A stretch of 64,000 nt of DNA. It comes from Tricholoma matsutake. Its lineage: Eukaryota > Basidiomycota > Agaricomycetes > Agaricales > Tricholomataceae. The stretch lies in NCBI GenBank assembly GCA_026075535.2, contig AP026539.1:2356001-2420000 (forward strand). Reading direction: 5' to 3'. The translations under genes and the position numbers were made by a program. This document shows positions 10,580-21,712 of this stretch, in pieces (the stretch's first letter is position 1; each line of letters begins with the position of its first letter). Below the pieces are notes generated by a model. That model was given only the letters and a program-made list of their open reading frames with translations, had not been told where the DNA came from and searched no databases.

Positions 10580-10831
10580 ATTTTTAAATGGACCAATTCC
10601 AGTCCTACCAGTCCAAGTCGGACCTGCATGGACCAAAACCAGTCCCAGTCCACGCAAATTACTTGCTACTCAGAACACTCCTAGTGTCTGAGTGGTTTTC
10701 ACTCAGAATCTGTGCAGATATGCACAGACTGGAGAGGCCAGAACACAAGTAAAATTGGGTTCCACTTTCCATGTCATTCTGCACGGATCCACTAGGAAGA
10801 CCTGGAGGAGTATAAAGACCTCTGAAAACTT

Positions 10832-12070
10832 AGCAATGACAAAGGTTTATGATTCTGGCATACTTTGGATATATCTATGATCTTCACACTCCAAGTTGTC
10901 TTTGCAGTGATAGCTGGTTTTATGGCTGTAGTCACAACATTTGAGATGGCCTTGAGATTCATATCAGCCTTGACTTTCTGTATCACCAGTATCACAATCA
11001 GGTTAACTGTTTGGATGCTTTGTCATGATAATGGATACAGGCGTACCTGATAATGACGGTATGCTTCTTGCAATTCTGCAGAGTCCTGTGCTTCCTTACC
11101 CTTAGTCTTCTTATTAGGGTTGTTGTCATCTTCATTGTCAAAGATGACCCCTGAAGACTCAGATGCAATGGAGGCATGGCTAGTAGATCTGGATTGTGGT
11201 ACATCCAGAACATCATCAAAGTCAGCTGCCCACATTCCCTGCTATGATGATTTTGATCAGATCTCTGGTGAGACATCATGGAATAATCAAACAATACCTC
11301 TGCATTTAGCTGTGCTGCCAGTCCTGTATCATCAAGTTCATTGAATTCAACATCCTCTGACTCACATGTCTCTGCTTCATGGTCCCACACAATCTCATCC
11401 CTCTCTGCAGCTTCATATGGGTCATCCATCAAGGCTTCCAATGCCCCTGCAGCCTCCTCATCTAAGAGATCACTTGAAGCTAAAGTTGAAGCCACAGCCC
11501 CAACACAAGCCTGAGATGGCTTGGCATATGAGACCAGTGTTTGCTCAGGTGTGTTGTCCTCATCCAAGTCATTTGTCAACTTTGTGGCTGGATAATGTCT
11601 TGCTTGACCTAAATCTCCATGTGAATGCCTAGTGACAGATTTGAAGAATGATTACAAACCTTGGGCAATGCCAGCAACTTCTTTGTTATCCTCTTGAATG
11701 TCTGCTACTGTCATGACCTCAATGATGAAACCATGCTTCACTGTAAAATGTGCAAAATAAGCCACTCACCAGATTTTGTCTTTGCTGACTCTTTCTTCAC
11801 AGCTGACAGTGCTGAAGCTGATTTGGTCTTTTTCTTAGTCCAGGCTAGATAAAAGTCGTCAGAACACATTTTAACATTTGCCAGTCATCAGGTACTTGGA
11901 TTATCAAGGAGCTTGGTTTTGCTGCCTTGGGCAAGACTCATTGGAACTGGTAAATGCTCCGTGAGTTATAGACAAGTCTTGTCAAAGCCTGAAGACCCAC
12001 ATTTGGCAGGTTCACTTATCAAGGACTCCATACTTTCATCTGAATCTGAATGACTTTGAGTTTCCTTTTA
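10832..12070 (-). pseudogene. Relic of an unrecognised gene, Asp/Glu- and Lys-rich
   Basis: Minus-strand reading gives broken acidic and charged stretches. A start-like MTNDLDEDNTPEQTLVS lies at 11579, an acidic run continues to about 11250, and a basic DNEDDNNPNKKTKGKEAQ segment follows in another frame near 11130. Further upstream, near 11800, is SLDWTKKK-like sequence. At least one frameshift and several stops are present. The look is that of the N-terminal half of a fungal transposase-like protein, but no catalytic motif is visible and I cannot name it. A T14 then G8 run near 12095-12125 marks its upstream side. Confidence 0.4.
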
Positions 12071-12314
12071 CCCATAATGCAAAGAGTGAGTTTTGTGTTT
12101 TTTTTTTTTTTTGGGGGGGGGGCAGAGGGGGGGGAATGATTGAAATTTGAATGGTGGCTGGTTTGATACTGTATTAATAGGATCATTTCCATCACCCTTC
12201 CATCACCATTTTATTTGTCAGTCCCAATATACAAGTTGATGGACCATTTGCTATTAGGCTAAACCATTTGCCTTTGCAATCCAGTCACTCAGAGTTCTCT
12301 GGAACCATTGTCCA

Positions 12315-13028
12315 TGGCCATCTGTACAGGCTGCAACAGTGAATTTGCATCTGCACTCTCACATGCCAACCATCTTTGACACACAGGAAACCCAACATGC
12401 CATGCTGTCTTGCTCCAAGCACTTCCTTACCTCCCAAAACTCAACAATTCTGACACAGATATGGATGACATGGCCTATCTGGGTATCCCCCATGGTGTTG
12501 ATGAAGATCCCCTAGTGCCTCCAAATTTTGATGGTGATTTCTTTGGTGATGACTATGCAATGGCCAACTTTGGGATGGAAGTTGGTGGCAATGAGGAAAG
12601 CAGCCCCAATTCAGATGATGAAGATGACTTCAATCAAGGTCAGGAATAGAAACCAGAATGTGGTATGCCTGCACATTTGAGTCACTCACCATCTCTGGAA
12701 GGAGTGATAGTAGATGAAGATGATGAAAATGTACCACAAGTTGAAGTGACATATTGCTGAGGAATATTTTGTAGTTCAGCCTATTATTATCGGTTACAGG
12801 GATGCTTTCCCACAGAGTACTGCTGGTATGTGTTCATCTCCTGTGCAACATTGATACTATATCATTGATGATGCCAATATGACAGGCACACCTATTCTGG
12901 TCACAGCAGAAGAGTCAGGCTATGCTGGATACAAGCATGAACTGCCTGATGGTGAAACTAATATTTGGGCACCATTCGTGTTGAAGTTGGACTGGGAGCT
13001 GGCATGGTGGGGGAAGCTGCAAGGTCCT
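12315..13028 (+). pseudogene. Plavaka-type transposase, N-terminal part
   Basis: Begins with a C2H2-like finger (CTGCNSEFASALSHANH, near 12330), then an acidic linker (12410-12649) and the block ELPDGETNIWAPF..LDWELAWWGKLQGP (12930-13027). These are the conserved N-terminal features of the agaricomycete Plavaka group of cut-and-paste transposons. Gypsy A copy 2 interrupts it at the codons for QGP|GST; the protein resumes at 19391. Stops and frame changes are present, so it is inactive. Confidence 0.8.
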
Positions 13029-13453
13029 TGGAAGGGGACCAGAGGATGCCCCACATGTTTCTCCTATTTGTTATGTTCACCCTATATTTTTCCTCACCTT
13101 GTTTCCTTCTATTCTTCATTTTCTATGATTCTTCCTTATTTTATTACTAATCTACCCCTTCTATCACATTTGTACATGTTCACAGTTTAATATTTAGAGG
13201 CGGAGCACCCCTTCCAACATCTACCCCTTGGTATGATGTCATTTGACAGCCTTGATCAGCCTATCTCTGCCTTTTCTATTTTTAGATTATTATTTGATTT
13301 TTGCAGTTTTCACATATACTGGGCATTGGCAAAGGGATCCTTAGAGTTTTCTGTTCAGATTTCCCTTTGCTAGGTGCACCTCCAATCCCTGTACTATGTA
13401 GTATAATTTTAACTTCAAATTTCCCTTGGCTAGAGGCTGAGGTTGCCCTTATA
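13029..13453 (+). repeat. Gypsy A copy 2, 5' LTR
   Basis: 425 bp, starting TGGAAGGGGACCAGAGG and ending GGTTGCCCTTATA. It differs from the 3' LTR (18979-19390) by many transitions and small indels, so the insertion is not recent. The internal AGAGTTTTCT (13343-13352) is near-complementary to AAAAAACTCT two bases after the LTR (13456-13465), a mutated form of the self-priming site seen in copy 1. Confidence 0.92.
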
Positions 13454-13516
13454 GTAAAAAACTCTCCCTTAAGGCCTGAAATCACAAACGTGCTGTGCAA
13501 GATAGGCAGGTAAAGA

Positions 13517-14770
13517 GTGGACAACACTTCCCAAAGCTCCATAGACTCCCTACACACCGTTCCCAACAGTCCTGCCTTTAGTGCACTGCCATTTTCACCA
13601 AACGTGCCCCCTAGCACCATGGACACATCAGAGCACCTCAACACACTGGAAGGCAACATGACTGGAATACGCATGCAAATTGACTCACTTAAATCTATGA
13701 TCAAAAACTTCATCAGAATGCTTCAGACTAGCTCCACTACTAATATTCCGCCCATTGCGACTCCAAGCATGCCCAATAACAATTTGCCACCTAACACGCC
13801 CAGATCAAACTGTCACCCCCCACCAAATTTAATGGCGCGCATGTGCAGGGACATGCATTTAACTCTTGTGAGTTGTACATCAGTCTCCAGTCACATCAAT
13901 TCATTGATGAAGCTGCAAAAATTTATTGGGCCTTCACATACATGAAATCTGAACATGCCTATCTCTATCACAAGGCCAGCCTTATAATTTCTCCTTTCTG
14001 AAATATAGTTAGAAATTCTTTGTGAAATATTATATTTGAGACTAAATTTCTACAAACTGAAATTCAAACAATTACCCATTAGAAATATACTTTGAAAAAT
14101 ATACTTTCAAAGTATCTTTCTAATGGGTAATTGTTTGAATTTCAGTTTGTAGAAATTTAGTCTCAAATATAATATTTCACAAAGAATTTCTAACTATATT
14201 TGAGACTAAATTTCTACAAACAGAAATTCAAAAAATTACCCATTAGAAACATACTGTGAAAATCAATATTTCTGATGGGTAATTTTTTGAATTTCTGTTT
14301 GTAAAAATAGTCTCAAATATAATATTTCACAAAGAATTTCTAACTATATTTCAGAAAGGAGAAATCATGAGGCTGGCCTTGTGTATGTGGACCATATTCT
14401 GCACCAAACTAAAGAACTTGGTTCTCTGCTCTTCTCCACTTGGGGTGATGTTCAAGCAGAGTTTATATGCCACTTTTGTCCCCTCAATGAGTGCTACCAA
14501 GCAGTGACACCACTCGGGTCATCCTTTTACCACCAGGCATATCAATCCATGGACAATTATATTCATGAGTTTAGAGATTGGCAGGATATGGGGATGGGCT
14601 ACCAGTGGTGGTGAAGTTCCGATGGGACCTCAACTGAGAGATTCAGGACCAGATTGCCCAGATGTTGGAAGGACGCCCAGTGGATGATGATATCTATGCT
14701 TGGTACAAAGCTGCTTCCCTCTGTGATGAGAACTGACTCACAAATGCAGCATTCAATGCTGCATTCTGGG
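13517..14770 (+). pseudogene. Gypsy A copy 2 gag, split and missing its zinc knuckle
   Basis: The N-terminal coil (GNMTGIRMQIDSLKSMIKNF) and capsid-like segments match copies 1 and 3. The MITE at 13969-14383 splits it between YLY and VDHIL codons. At about 14785 the sequence jumps from AAFWAPTTTPM straight to the protease-side region; the roughly 200-bp stretch encoding the zinc knuckle in copy 3 is absent. Frame changes near 14600 and 14780 finish it as a pseudogene. Confidence 0.8.
13969..14383. mobile_element. Double-foldback MITE (415 bp, TSD TAT)
   Basis: Perfect terminal inverted repeats from CACAAGGCCAGCCT to its complement AGGCTGGCCTTGTG, flanked by TAT on each side (13966-13968, 14384-14386). 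Copy 3 shows the empty site as CTCTATGTGG, which confirms the ends. Inside are two successive palindromes built on the same TAGTTAGAAATTCTTTGTG and CCATTAGAAA blocks, so almost the whole element can fold on itself twice. CAC termini with a 3-bp duplication fit CACTA/EnSpm-type mobilisation; no protein is encoded. A 172-bp relative lies at 22853-23024. Confidence 0.9.
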
Positions 14771-14787
14771 CTCCAACCACCACTCCT

Positions 14788-17700
14788 ATGCTCTCGTTGC
14801 CTGTCCATAACCACTTTGAAGTTTTGCCTGTTGAATCCCTGGAGAATGTTCCAGTCTCTGACCCTTTGAAGTTGGCTGAAGATGTACCCACTTTTCCTAT
14901 CTCTCCCTCTGCCCTGCATCACAAAATTAAATCATGGGAATGCAAATTACCATGCAAATATATCATTGCATCCACTCCCTCTGCACATTCCTTGAACCTG
15001 GCAATCGAACTACAGACTACCGACACTGGACAGATACTTGGTGTCTCTGGGCTCCTGGAGTCCAGTGTGACTGGCCTCTTCATTGACACCCATCTTGCAC
15101 AACAACATTGCCTGAACACTTGCTCACTCTCATGTCCAATACCTGTTTATAATGTCGATGGATCCCAAAATGAATCTGGTGCCATCCGAGAGGTTGTGGA
15201 CCTGGTCCTCCATTACAAAGATCACAGTGAGCATGCCTTTTTTGCTGTCACTCAATTAGGAAAGCAGAAGGTGATCTTGGGCTATCCATGGCTTCGAGAC
15301 AATAACCCAGAGGTCACCATGAGCCGATGCCCATCCAGCTGTTGCACTTGTTTCACGGAATCCAGACTGGAATGCCATGGACAAAAGGCTTCAATACAAT
15401 GCACCCAGAAGTGTTGTGCTGGACCCCTGCCAGTGCCAGATGTGGAGTTGGAGGGGGTTCCTGATCTGGTGCCAGACTCAGATGATGATGAGGAGGAGCC
15501 AGGGGAAGTTGAGGAAGGTGATCAGATTTTCTACACTGTGATTCATCCATCACATGAGGTGTGTGCTACATTGAACATATCCCAACGCCTCGCCAAGGCC
15601 TTCCACAAAAACAATACTGCTAAATCCTCTACTGACTCCTTACTTCCTCATCTCCACAAGTTTGAGGATGTGTTCTCCAAGGAATCATTTGACTCTCTCC
15701 CTACGTGCAAGCCATGGGATCACACGATCAAACTCATCCCTAGTGCAACCCCTTCCTTCTGTGAGGTCTATCCTCTCTCCCCCGAGGAGCAGTGACAGCT
15801 TGACCAGTTTATGGACGAACACCTAGCCTCTGGATGTATTTGACCATTGAAGTCACCCATGGCCTCTCCCTTTTTCTTCGTGAAGAAGAAGGATGGCTCA
15901 CTTCAACCAGTTCAAGACTACAGAAGGCTCAAGGACATCACAGTCAAAAATCACTACCCATTACCTCTCATCTCTGAACTTGTGAACCAACTCCATGGAG
16001 CCCAATACTTCACCAAGCTCGACGTCCATTGGGGTTACAATAATGTGAGGATAAAGGAGGTAGATGAGTGGAAGGCAGCCTTTTGTACCAACTGTGGTCT
16101 TTTTGAAGTGCTCGTCATGTTTTTTGGCCTTACTAATAGTCCTGCCACCTTCCAGACCATGATGAACAACATCTTGCATGACCTCATCCTTGAGGGCATT
16201 GTTTGTATCTATCTCGATGACATCCTTATCTTCACTTGCACAGTTGAAGAGCATTGTCGCATTACATGCCTCATCCTGGAATGACTTCAACAGTACAAAC
16301 TCTACCTTTGTCAGGACAAGTGCAAGTTTGAGAAGACCAAGATCAAGTACCTCAGCCTGATTATCTCAGAGGGTCAGGTGGAGATGGATCTGGTCAAGGT
16401 GAAGGGGGTCATGGCTTGCCCAATACCCACAACCAAGCAAGAGGTGCAGTCTTTCCTGGGCTTCATCAATTTCTATCGGCATTTTATCAAGGATTTCTCA
16501 CATCATGCACGACCACTGTTCAACTTGATGGGGAAGGAGGCATGGAGGTGGGACAATGCACAACAGGAGTCATTCAAAAAGCTTAAGGAGATGGTCACTC
16601 CCACTCCCATCCTTACCTTTGCTGATGACTCATGCCCTTTTTGTGTAGAGGCCGACAGTTCTGACTTTGAGATGGGTGCCATGTTGTCTCAGCAGTCTCC
16701 AGAGGACCAGAAGTGTCATCCTGTTGCATTCTATTCCCAAAGCCTCAGTGCTGTGGAGTGAAACTATGAGATCCATGACAAGGAGATGTTGGCAATAATG
16801 CATGTGCTCGAGGAGTGGCGACATTTCCTAGAGGGTGCCCAACACAAGGTGGAAATTTGGACGGATCACAAGAACCTCGAGTACTTTATGACAGCCCAGA
16901 AATTGAACCATCATCAAGCTTGTTGGTCCCTGTATCTATCCAGGTTTGACTTCTTCTTGCACCACCATCTGGGTCGCAGCATGGGGAAGACTGATGCCCT
17001 CTCCCAATGTGCAGACCATGGGGATGGTGGTGATGACAATCAAGACATTGTGTTGTTGCAGCCAAACCTGTTTACTATCTGGGCATTGGAAGGCATTGCA
17101 CCCCAGGGTGAGGAGTGGGACATCCTACATGCCATTTGTTGTGTGAACCACAGTGGTTTACATGAGGATGTTGTGGCCTGAGCTGTGAAAGAGCTGAGGG
17201 AGGGATCCACCCTCTCCTTGCATGCAGCAGGGTGGGCTGAAAAGGAAAACTTGTTGTATTTCAGGGATCACATCTACGTCCCCAATGACCCAGACCTTCA
17301 TCAACACATTATATCCCAACACCACAACTCATGGATTGCCAGTCATCCTGGATGCTGGAAGACCTTGGAGCTCACCTCATGGAATTATTGGTGGCCACAG
17401 ATGTCACAGCTCATTGGTCAGTATTGCCGTACTTGTGATCTTTGCTTATGCACCAAGATTCCTCGTTGCAAACCCATTGGTGAGCTACATCCTCTCCCTG
17501 TTCCAGAGAGTCGTTGGGATGTTGTCAGTGTTGACTTTGTGGTGGAGTTGCCAGAGTTGAATGGGTTTGATGTGCTGATGTGCACAGTTGATTCTGCAGG
17601 GAAACATGCTCACTTCATTCCCACTCACACCACTGTCAGTGCCCTGGGTGCCACCTGACTCTATCTCCACCATGTGTGGAAGTTACACAGACTTCCTGGC

Positions 17701-18967
17701 ACTTTCCTTTCTGACCGCAGCCCTCAGTTTGTGGCAGAGTTCACTCATGAGTTGTACTGACTTCTGGGGATCAAACCCCTCGCTTCGACTGCTTATCACC
17801 CACAAACTGATGGCCAGACTGAGTGAGTCAACCAGGAACTGGAGCAGTACATCCACATCTTCATCAATGAGTGCCAGGATGATTGGCACGATCTCCTCCC
17901 CTTGGCCAAGTTTGGATACAACAACTGCTAAAGTCTGAGGTTGCCTTTAGTGCAGTTTAACCTAGCAACTGTGAAGAGAGACTCAGATAGACTGAACAGC
18001 TGGAGTCCAGAGTGAGCAACTATATATTATATGAGACAATAAGGAGTACAGTACCTGGAGTCCAGAGTGAGCAACTGAAGAGTGCAAAACTCCAGACTCT
18101 GCAGTCTACATACTGTGAAACAAACAGTGATAAACACAAGGTGGAAACTACTCTAAGTGCCCATGAGTGTAACTACAAGTGATAGGACATGGAATAGAAG
18201 TAGGATAGAAGTAAAATAGAGAGATGGTGAATCATACATTTAACAACAACCATGTCCACTCTTCCACTCAACAAACCCCTTTCTTCTTAGACACTGGATG
18301 GCATCCACATATGGGATTCAAACCTCACCAAGCCCCCTCACACATTGAGACAGTGAACAAGTTCACGGAATGCATGAGAGACAGTTTGGAGGAGGCAAAG
18401 GCAGCCTTGGTGAAGGCGAAGGATGACATGGCATGCTTTTACAATCAACGCCATTCTCCAATGCCATAGTACAAGGTTGGTGATCGAGTTTATCTTGACT
18501 CCAGTGACATCTCCACCACTTGCCCATCCAAGAAACTTGCCCATCACTTCCTGGGACCTTTCCCCATTGTCAAGTGTGTGGGAATGCATGCCTATCATTT
18601 GTGCCTCCCAGCCTCCATGTCCAGACTCCACCCAGTCTTCCATGTTGTGAAACTCCTTCCAGCTCCCCCAGCTCCTTTTCCAGGATGCCGTTCACGTCCA
18701 CCACCACCACCTACAGTGGTTGAGGGAGAACCCCAGTACAAAGTCGAGTCAATCTTGGACCGCCAGTTACATCGAGGGAAACACCAGTATTTGGTACACT
18801 GGAAGGGTTATGGGTACAAGGAGAACTCATGGGTCGAGGAGTCTGATGTGAATGCCCCTCGGTTAGTCAAGGAATTCCACCAATGGCACACTGCTGCACC
18901 GCGTCGCATTCAAGTCAGTGACTTTGGTCATATGCAATTTCGAATGCATTGGGGCGATACATCTTAG
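14788..18967 (+). pseudogene. Gypsy A copy 2 pol: protease-like, RT, RNase H, integrase, chromodomain
   Basis: Retropepsin-like segment (GLLESSVTGLFIDTHLAQ; the Asp of the active motif appears lost, where copy 3 has ALLDSGATGLF). [40 protein letters not shown] near 16205. RNase H: VEADSSDFEMGAML, HDKEMLAI, IWTDHKNLEYF, GKTDALS. Integrase: HHCC zinc-binding region near 17300-17460, VDFVVELPE, then a broken core. Chromodomain: YKVESILDRQLHRGKHQY onward (18740-18900). Stops at 15793, 15841, 16282, 16759 and 17179 are TGA at Arg positions of the family. Copy 3 has CAA at the last one, consistent with an ancestral CGA that decayed differently. Confidence 0.9.
17926..18242. mobile_element. 317-bp insert of unknown class in integrase (8-bp duplication ACAACAAC)
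   Basis: Copy 3 runs without a break from GGATACACCAACCATG. Here the same site is interrupted, with ACAACAAC at 17918-17925 and again at 18243-18250. The insert has an internal direct repeat (TGGAGTCCAGAGTGAGCAAC at about 18001 and 18056). Its ends, TGCTAAAG and CATACATTTA, are not inverted repeats and there is no poly-A. It could be a solo-LTR-like or SINE-like insertion; the class is unresolved. Confidence 0.7.
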
Positions 18968-18978
18968 AGGGGGGGGCA

Positions 18979-19390
18979 TGTAAGGAGACCAGAGGATGTC
19001 CCCCATGTTTCTCCTATTTTTTACATTTGTCCTATATTTTTCCTCACCTCGTTTCCTTCTACTATTCATTTTTCCTTATTTTATTACTAATTTCCCTTTC
19101 TATCATGTTTGTGCATGTTGACAGTTTTATATTTAGAGGCAGAGTACCCCTTCTGACATCTACCCCTTGGTATGATGTCATTTGATGGCCTTGATCAGCC
19201 TATCTCCACCTTTTCTATTTTTAGATTATTATTTGATTTTTGCAGTTTTCACATATACTGGGCATTGGCAAAGGGGTCCTTAGTTTTCTCTTCAGATTTT
19301 CCTTTGCTACGTGCACCTCCAATTTCTGTACTATGTAGTATAATTTTAACTTTGGATTTCCCTTTGCTAGAGGCTGAGGTTGCCCTTACA
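18979..19390 (+). repeat. Gypsy A copy 2, 3' LTR
   Basis: 412 bp, TGTAAGGAGACCAG to GGTTGCCCTTACA, following the G-rich polypurine tract. The duplication GTCCT follows immediately. Confidence 0.93.
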
Positions 19391-20290
19391 GTCCTGGGTC
19401 AACAGCATTATCGGATCTCCTGAAGATCAAAGGAGTAAGTGTTTTTGTTGATGCATATTGACATGTTGCAGAATGGACTGACTATCACACATGATCACCT
19501 CAACATGTCTTCCAAGAGTGCGGCTGAGCTCAACAAGATCATAGATGAAAAACCCCCGCTTTACGTGGAAGGAAATAGTCATTGCTGGTGAAGTGTACAA
19601 TGTTTATTTCTGTGACATCATTGCTTGCATCAAGGCACTCTATAGCAATCCACAATTCACTCAACTCCTCCTCTTTCTTCCTGAATGTCATCATACTGAT
19701 CCAGACATGTGCATTCACTTGTTCCATGATATGCATACTGGTAAATGGTGGTGGGGCAGGTACTTGATCCAGTCTTACGATCTAAGTCTACTGTTTTCAT
19801 TATGTATTGTAACAGAAAAACATTGAGGAGAGAAGTCCTGGAGCAACCATCATCCCATTCATTCTATCTTCAAAAATAAAACTGTTGTTACTCTTTTTGA
19901 GAACAAAATATCTTTTTCCATGAGAACTTCATCCAGTGGTGTCTTTCTGGTGAACCACCCCCTGCTGATACCAGCTGGCATCCCCCAGAGTGGGTACATC
20001 GCCCATGCATACAAATGACAGCTCATCCCAGTGTCAGAAGTGTGCCTCTCACATCCACAGTCTCAAAATATGGTGCTAAATTTTTCATGCCAGCCCTTGC
20101 CCGCTATGTGGCTCATATGGATGACCAAATACACATCTTTTCACCACTTTCTTAAGAGAAACAGTCCAGAATTGCATATGCTATGGCCAAAATGATATGC
20201 TACTGCAAAATCTAACTTGCATGACATCTCATAGTTGTGTATTTCAAGATGTAGAGGATTGGTATCACCATAAAACCTTTACAGTTGACT
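19391..20290 (+). pseudogene. Plavaka-type transposase, continuation
   Basis: Resumes exactly after the Gypsy duplication with GSTALSDLLKIKGV, then ELNKIIDEKPP, TWKEIVIAGEVYNVYFCDII, CIKALYSNPQF, LFHDMHTGKWWW (about 19715-19760), then PGATIIPFILSSK near 19840. These blocks in this order are the conserved core of Plavaka transposases. Multiple frameshifts and stops are present. Similarity is lost after about 19900, near the degenerate hAT end at 20309-20535, so the C-terminal half is missing. Confidence 0.8.
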
Positions 20291-20308
20291 AATATACACT
20301 GTGTACTA

Positions 20309-20535
20309 TTGTTTACAATGGGTTTTTTGTGGTAGAAGACCACTTTGAGTCAGTTCAAACTGGTTCAAACTGGTTACAACTGGACTTTAGTTTGAACTGG
20401 TTTGAACTGTTTTGAATCGGTTTTTTCAGGCTCAGTCTGTTTTTTTTGGGTCTTACCATAATAGGCAACCAGTTCCGGTTGCGGTTCGTCCAAATGGGGC
20501 AAAGAAACTGGACTGAACTGGACTTTTAAACACTA
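20309..20535. mobile_element. Relic of the 2726-4351 hAT-type family
   Basis: The right end, read inverted, is TAGTGTTTAAAAGTCCAG followed by GGTTGCGGT-type subterminal sequence, as in the element at 2726-4351. The body is AACTGG/CCAGTT repeats. The left end is only guessed (TATTGTTTAC near 20309), and no duplication was found. Confidence 0.5.
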
Positions 20536-20647
20536 GAACTTGATTGCACTATTTTTCATATTTTTTCTGATTTTATTTACTGTTGGGCCAGATTCTTGGG
20601 GGTACATTTTTTTAGACTGTCAATTGGGCACAATTGGCTTGTGAATA

Positions 20648-21708
20648 TTAACTCAATTGGTCGTAAATAACATGTTCCTGCAATAAAATGGATAATCTAG
20701 TGTTGGGAAGATGGTGAATCTGGTGCTGATTATTTTTGTTGACTTTGTTTGTCCATGACTGTCTGGTTACTAGGTCAGGGATATCACTATCAGATTCCCA
20801 CTTGCCTCCAGCAAAAAAGGCAGACCCATCTTCTGAATCAGATTCAACAACAGCATGGGCAGTGCTGCTGTTCTTTGGTGAGTTGTTCTTCACATCTTTC
20901 ACAGGCTTAGGGCACTTATCCTTAAAATGACCCTTCTCTCCACAATTCCAGCACACACCATGAAGTTTACACTCCCGCTTCACTTTACCACTTGATGATG
21001 CAGACATAGCCTTGTCTTTGTCATCAGCCTTCATGGATTTTGCAGCCAAATGCCTGGAGCACTGGGAAATATTGTGATCATGTTCCTCAGAGATCAATGC
21101 AATCAACTGGTCAGGGTTGATCATCTGTGTTGTGGAATGCAGTTGCATTTGCAAGCAGACTCAATGCAAAGTTGGAGAGGTGATAGGGAATGGAAGTGGT
21201 AATGGTGGAGCAGTAATCCTTGTCATTGATAACAACACCATAAGTGGCTTAGCATCTCCTTCTCAACCCATAGTTCATCCAAAAACTCATGAATGTTGCC
21301 CTTGTCAGCGGGCACTTCAAGTCCATAAAATGAGAATGTCCTTGACAATCAGATCCCATTGATCTTTCAGGGAAGTTTTCATGTGGACTCAGATCAAAGT
21401 ATAGTCAGGGTTATGGTGAGTAAGCAAAGCCTTCACACAATGCTCATCTTTCAACCACTGATTGATTGCAGCATTGTCTTCAGCTGTGGCAGGTGAGCTC
21501 GCAGTTGCATAACAGTTGTGCCATCAAAATGGCCCCAGAAGCCTTTCACTTCAATTGCCTCCTGGAAATGGATGGAAAATGCAGTCCAGTTCAAGCCAGT
21601 GGGCAACTGATGATGGAAGGATGTCAGTAGTGGTAAGTGCTGTAGTGGTGGTATAGATTGGTTCAATAGCAAGCCAGGGGCCCAATAACCTGTAGCATTG
21701 GTGACCAC
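20648..21708 (-). pseudogene. Ty1/Copia gag relic with CCHC zinc knuckle
   Basis: Reading leftward from 21708: a gag segment with LPTGLNWTAFSIHFQEAI and KGFWGHFDGT (typical of the retrotran_gag/UBN2 capsid), a broken middle, then a second open segment from 21154 with the zinc knuckle CWNCGEKGHFKDKCPKP near 20935 and an acidic tail. Protease and pol are not found to the left, where the hAT relic begins. Whether it belongs to the same family as the RT relic at 2572-4500 cannot be told. Confidence 0.8.
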
Positions 21709-21712
21709 AGTT

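Larger units (their letters stand above)
9104..10822. mobile_element. Non-autonomous MULE-like element E (1719 bp, 9-bp TSD)
   Basis: Flanked by TGAAAACTC (9095-9103) and TGAAAACTT (10823-10831), one mismatch, likely one 9-bp duplication. Termini are AATACTTTACACTCC (left) and, inverted, GAGGTCTTTATACTCC (right), extending as CTCCAGG then TTCCTAGTGGATCC. Inside are subterminal GGATCC/CACGTGG-type repeats, a hairpin plus T-run (9445-9473), a long C/T-rich core, three copies of a GAGCAGTTGCTC-like motif, and a tRNA-like module near the right end. The long ORFs across the core (9461-10222) are low-complexity P/S/L strings in all frames, not genes. Confidence 0.75.
13029..19390 (+). mobile_element. 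Ty3/Gypsy family A, copy 2, full-length (TSD GTCCT)
   Basis: Both LTRs and the 5-bp duplication GTCCT (13024-13028 and 19391-19395) are present. Removing the element restores the Plavaka sequence KLQGPGSTALSDLL without a gap. Order: 5' LTR, leader, gag, pol (protease-like, RT, RNase H, integrase, chromodomain), polypurine tract (AGAGGGGGGGG, about 18966-18976), 3' LTR. Two later insertions lie inside: a foldback MITE (13969-14383) and a 317-bp insert (17926-18242). Without them the element is about 5.6 kb. It also has a gag deletion, so it was not intact when compared with copies 1 and 3. Confidence 0.95.
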
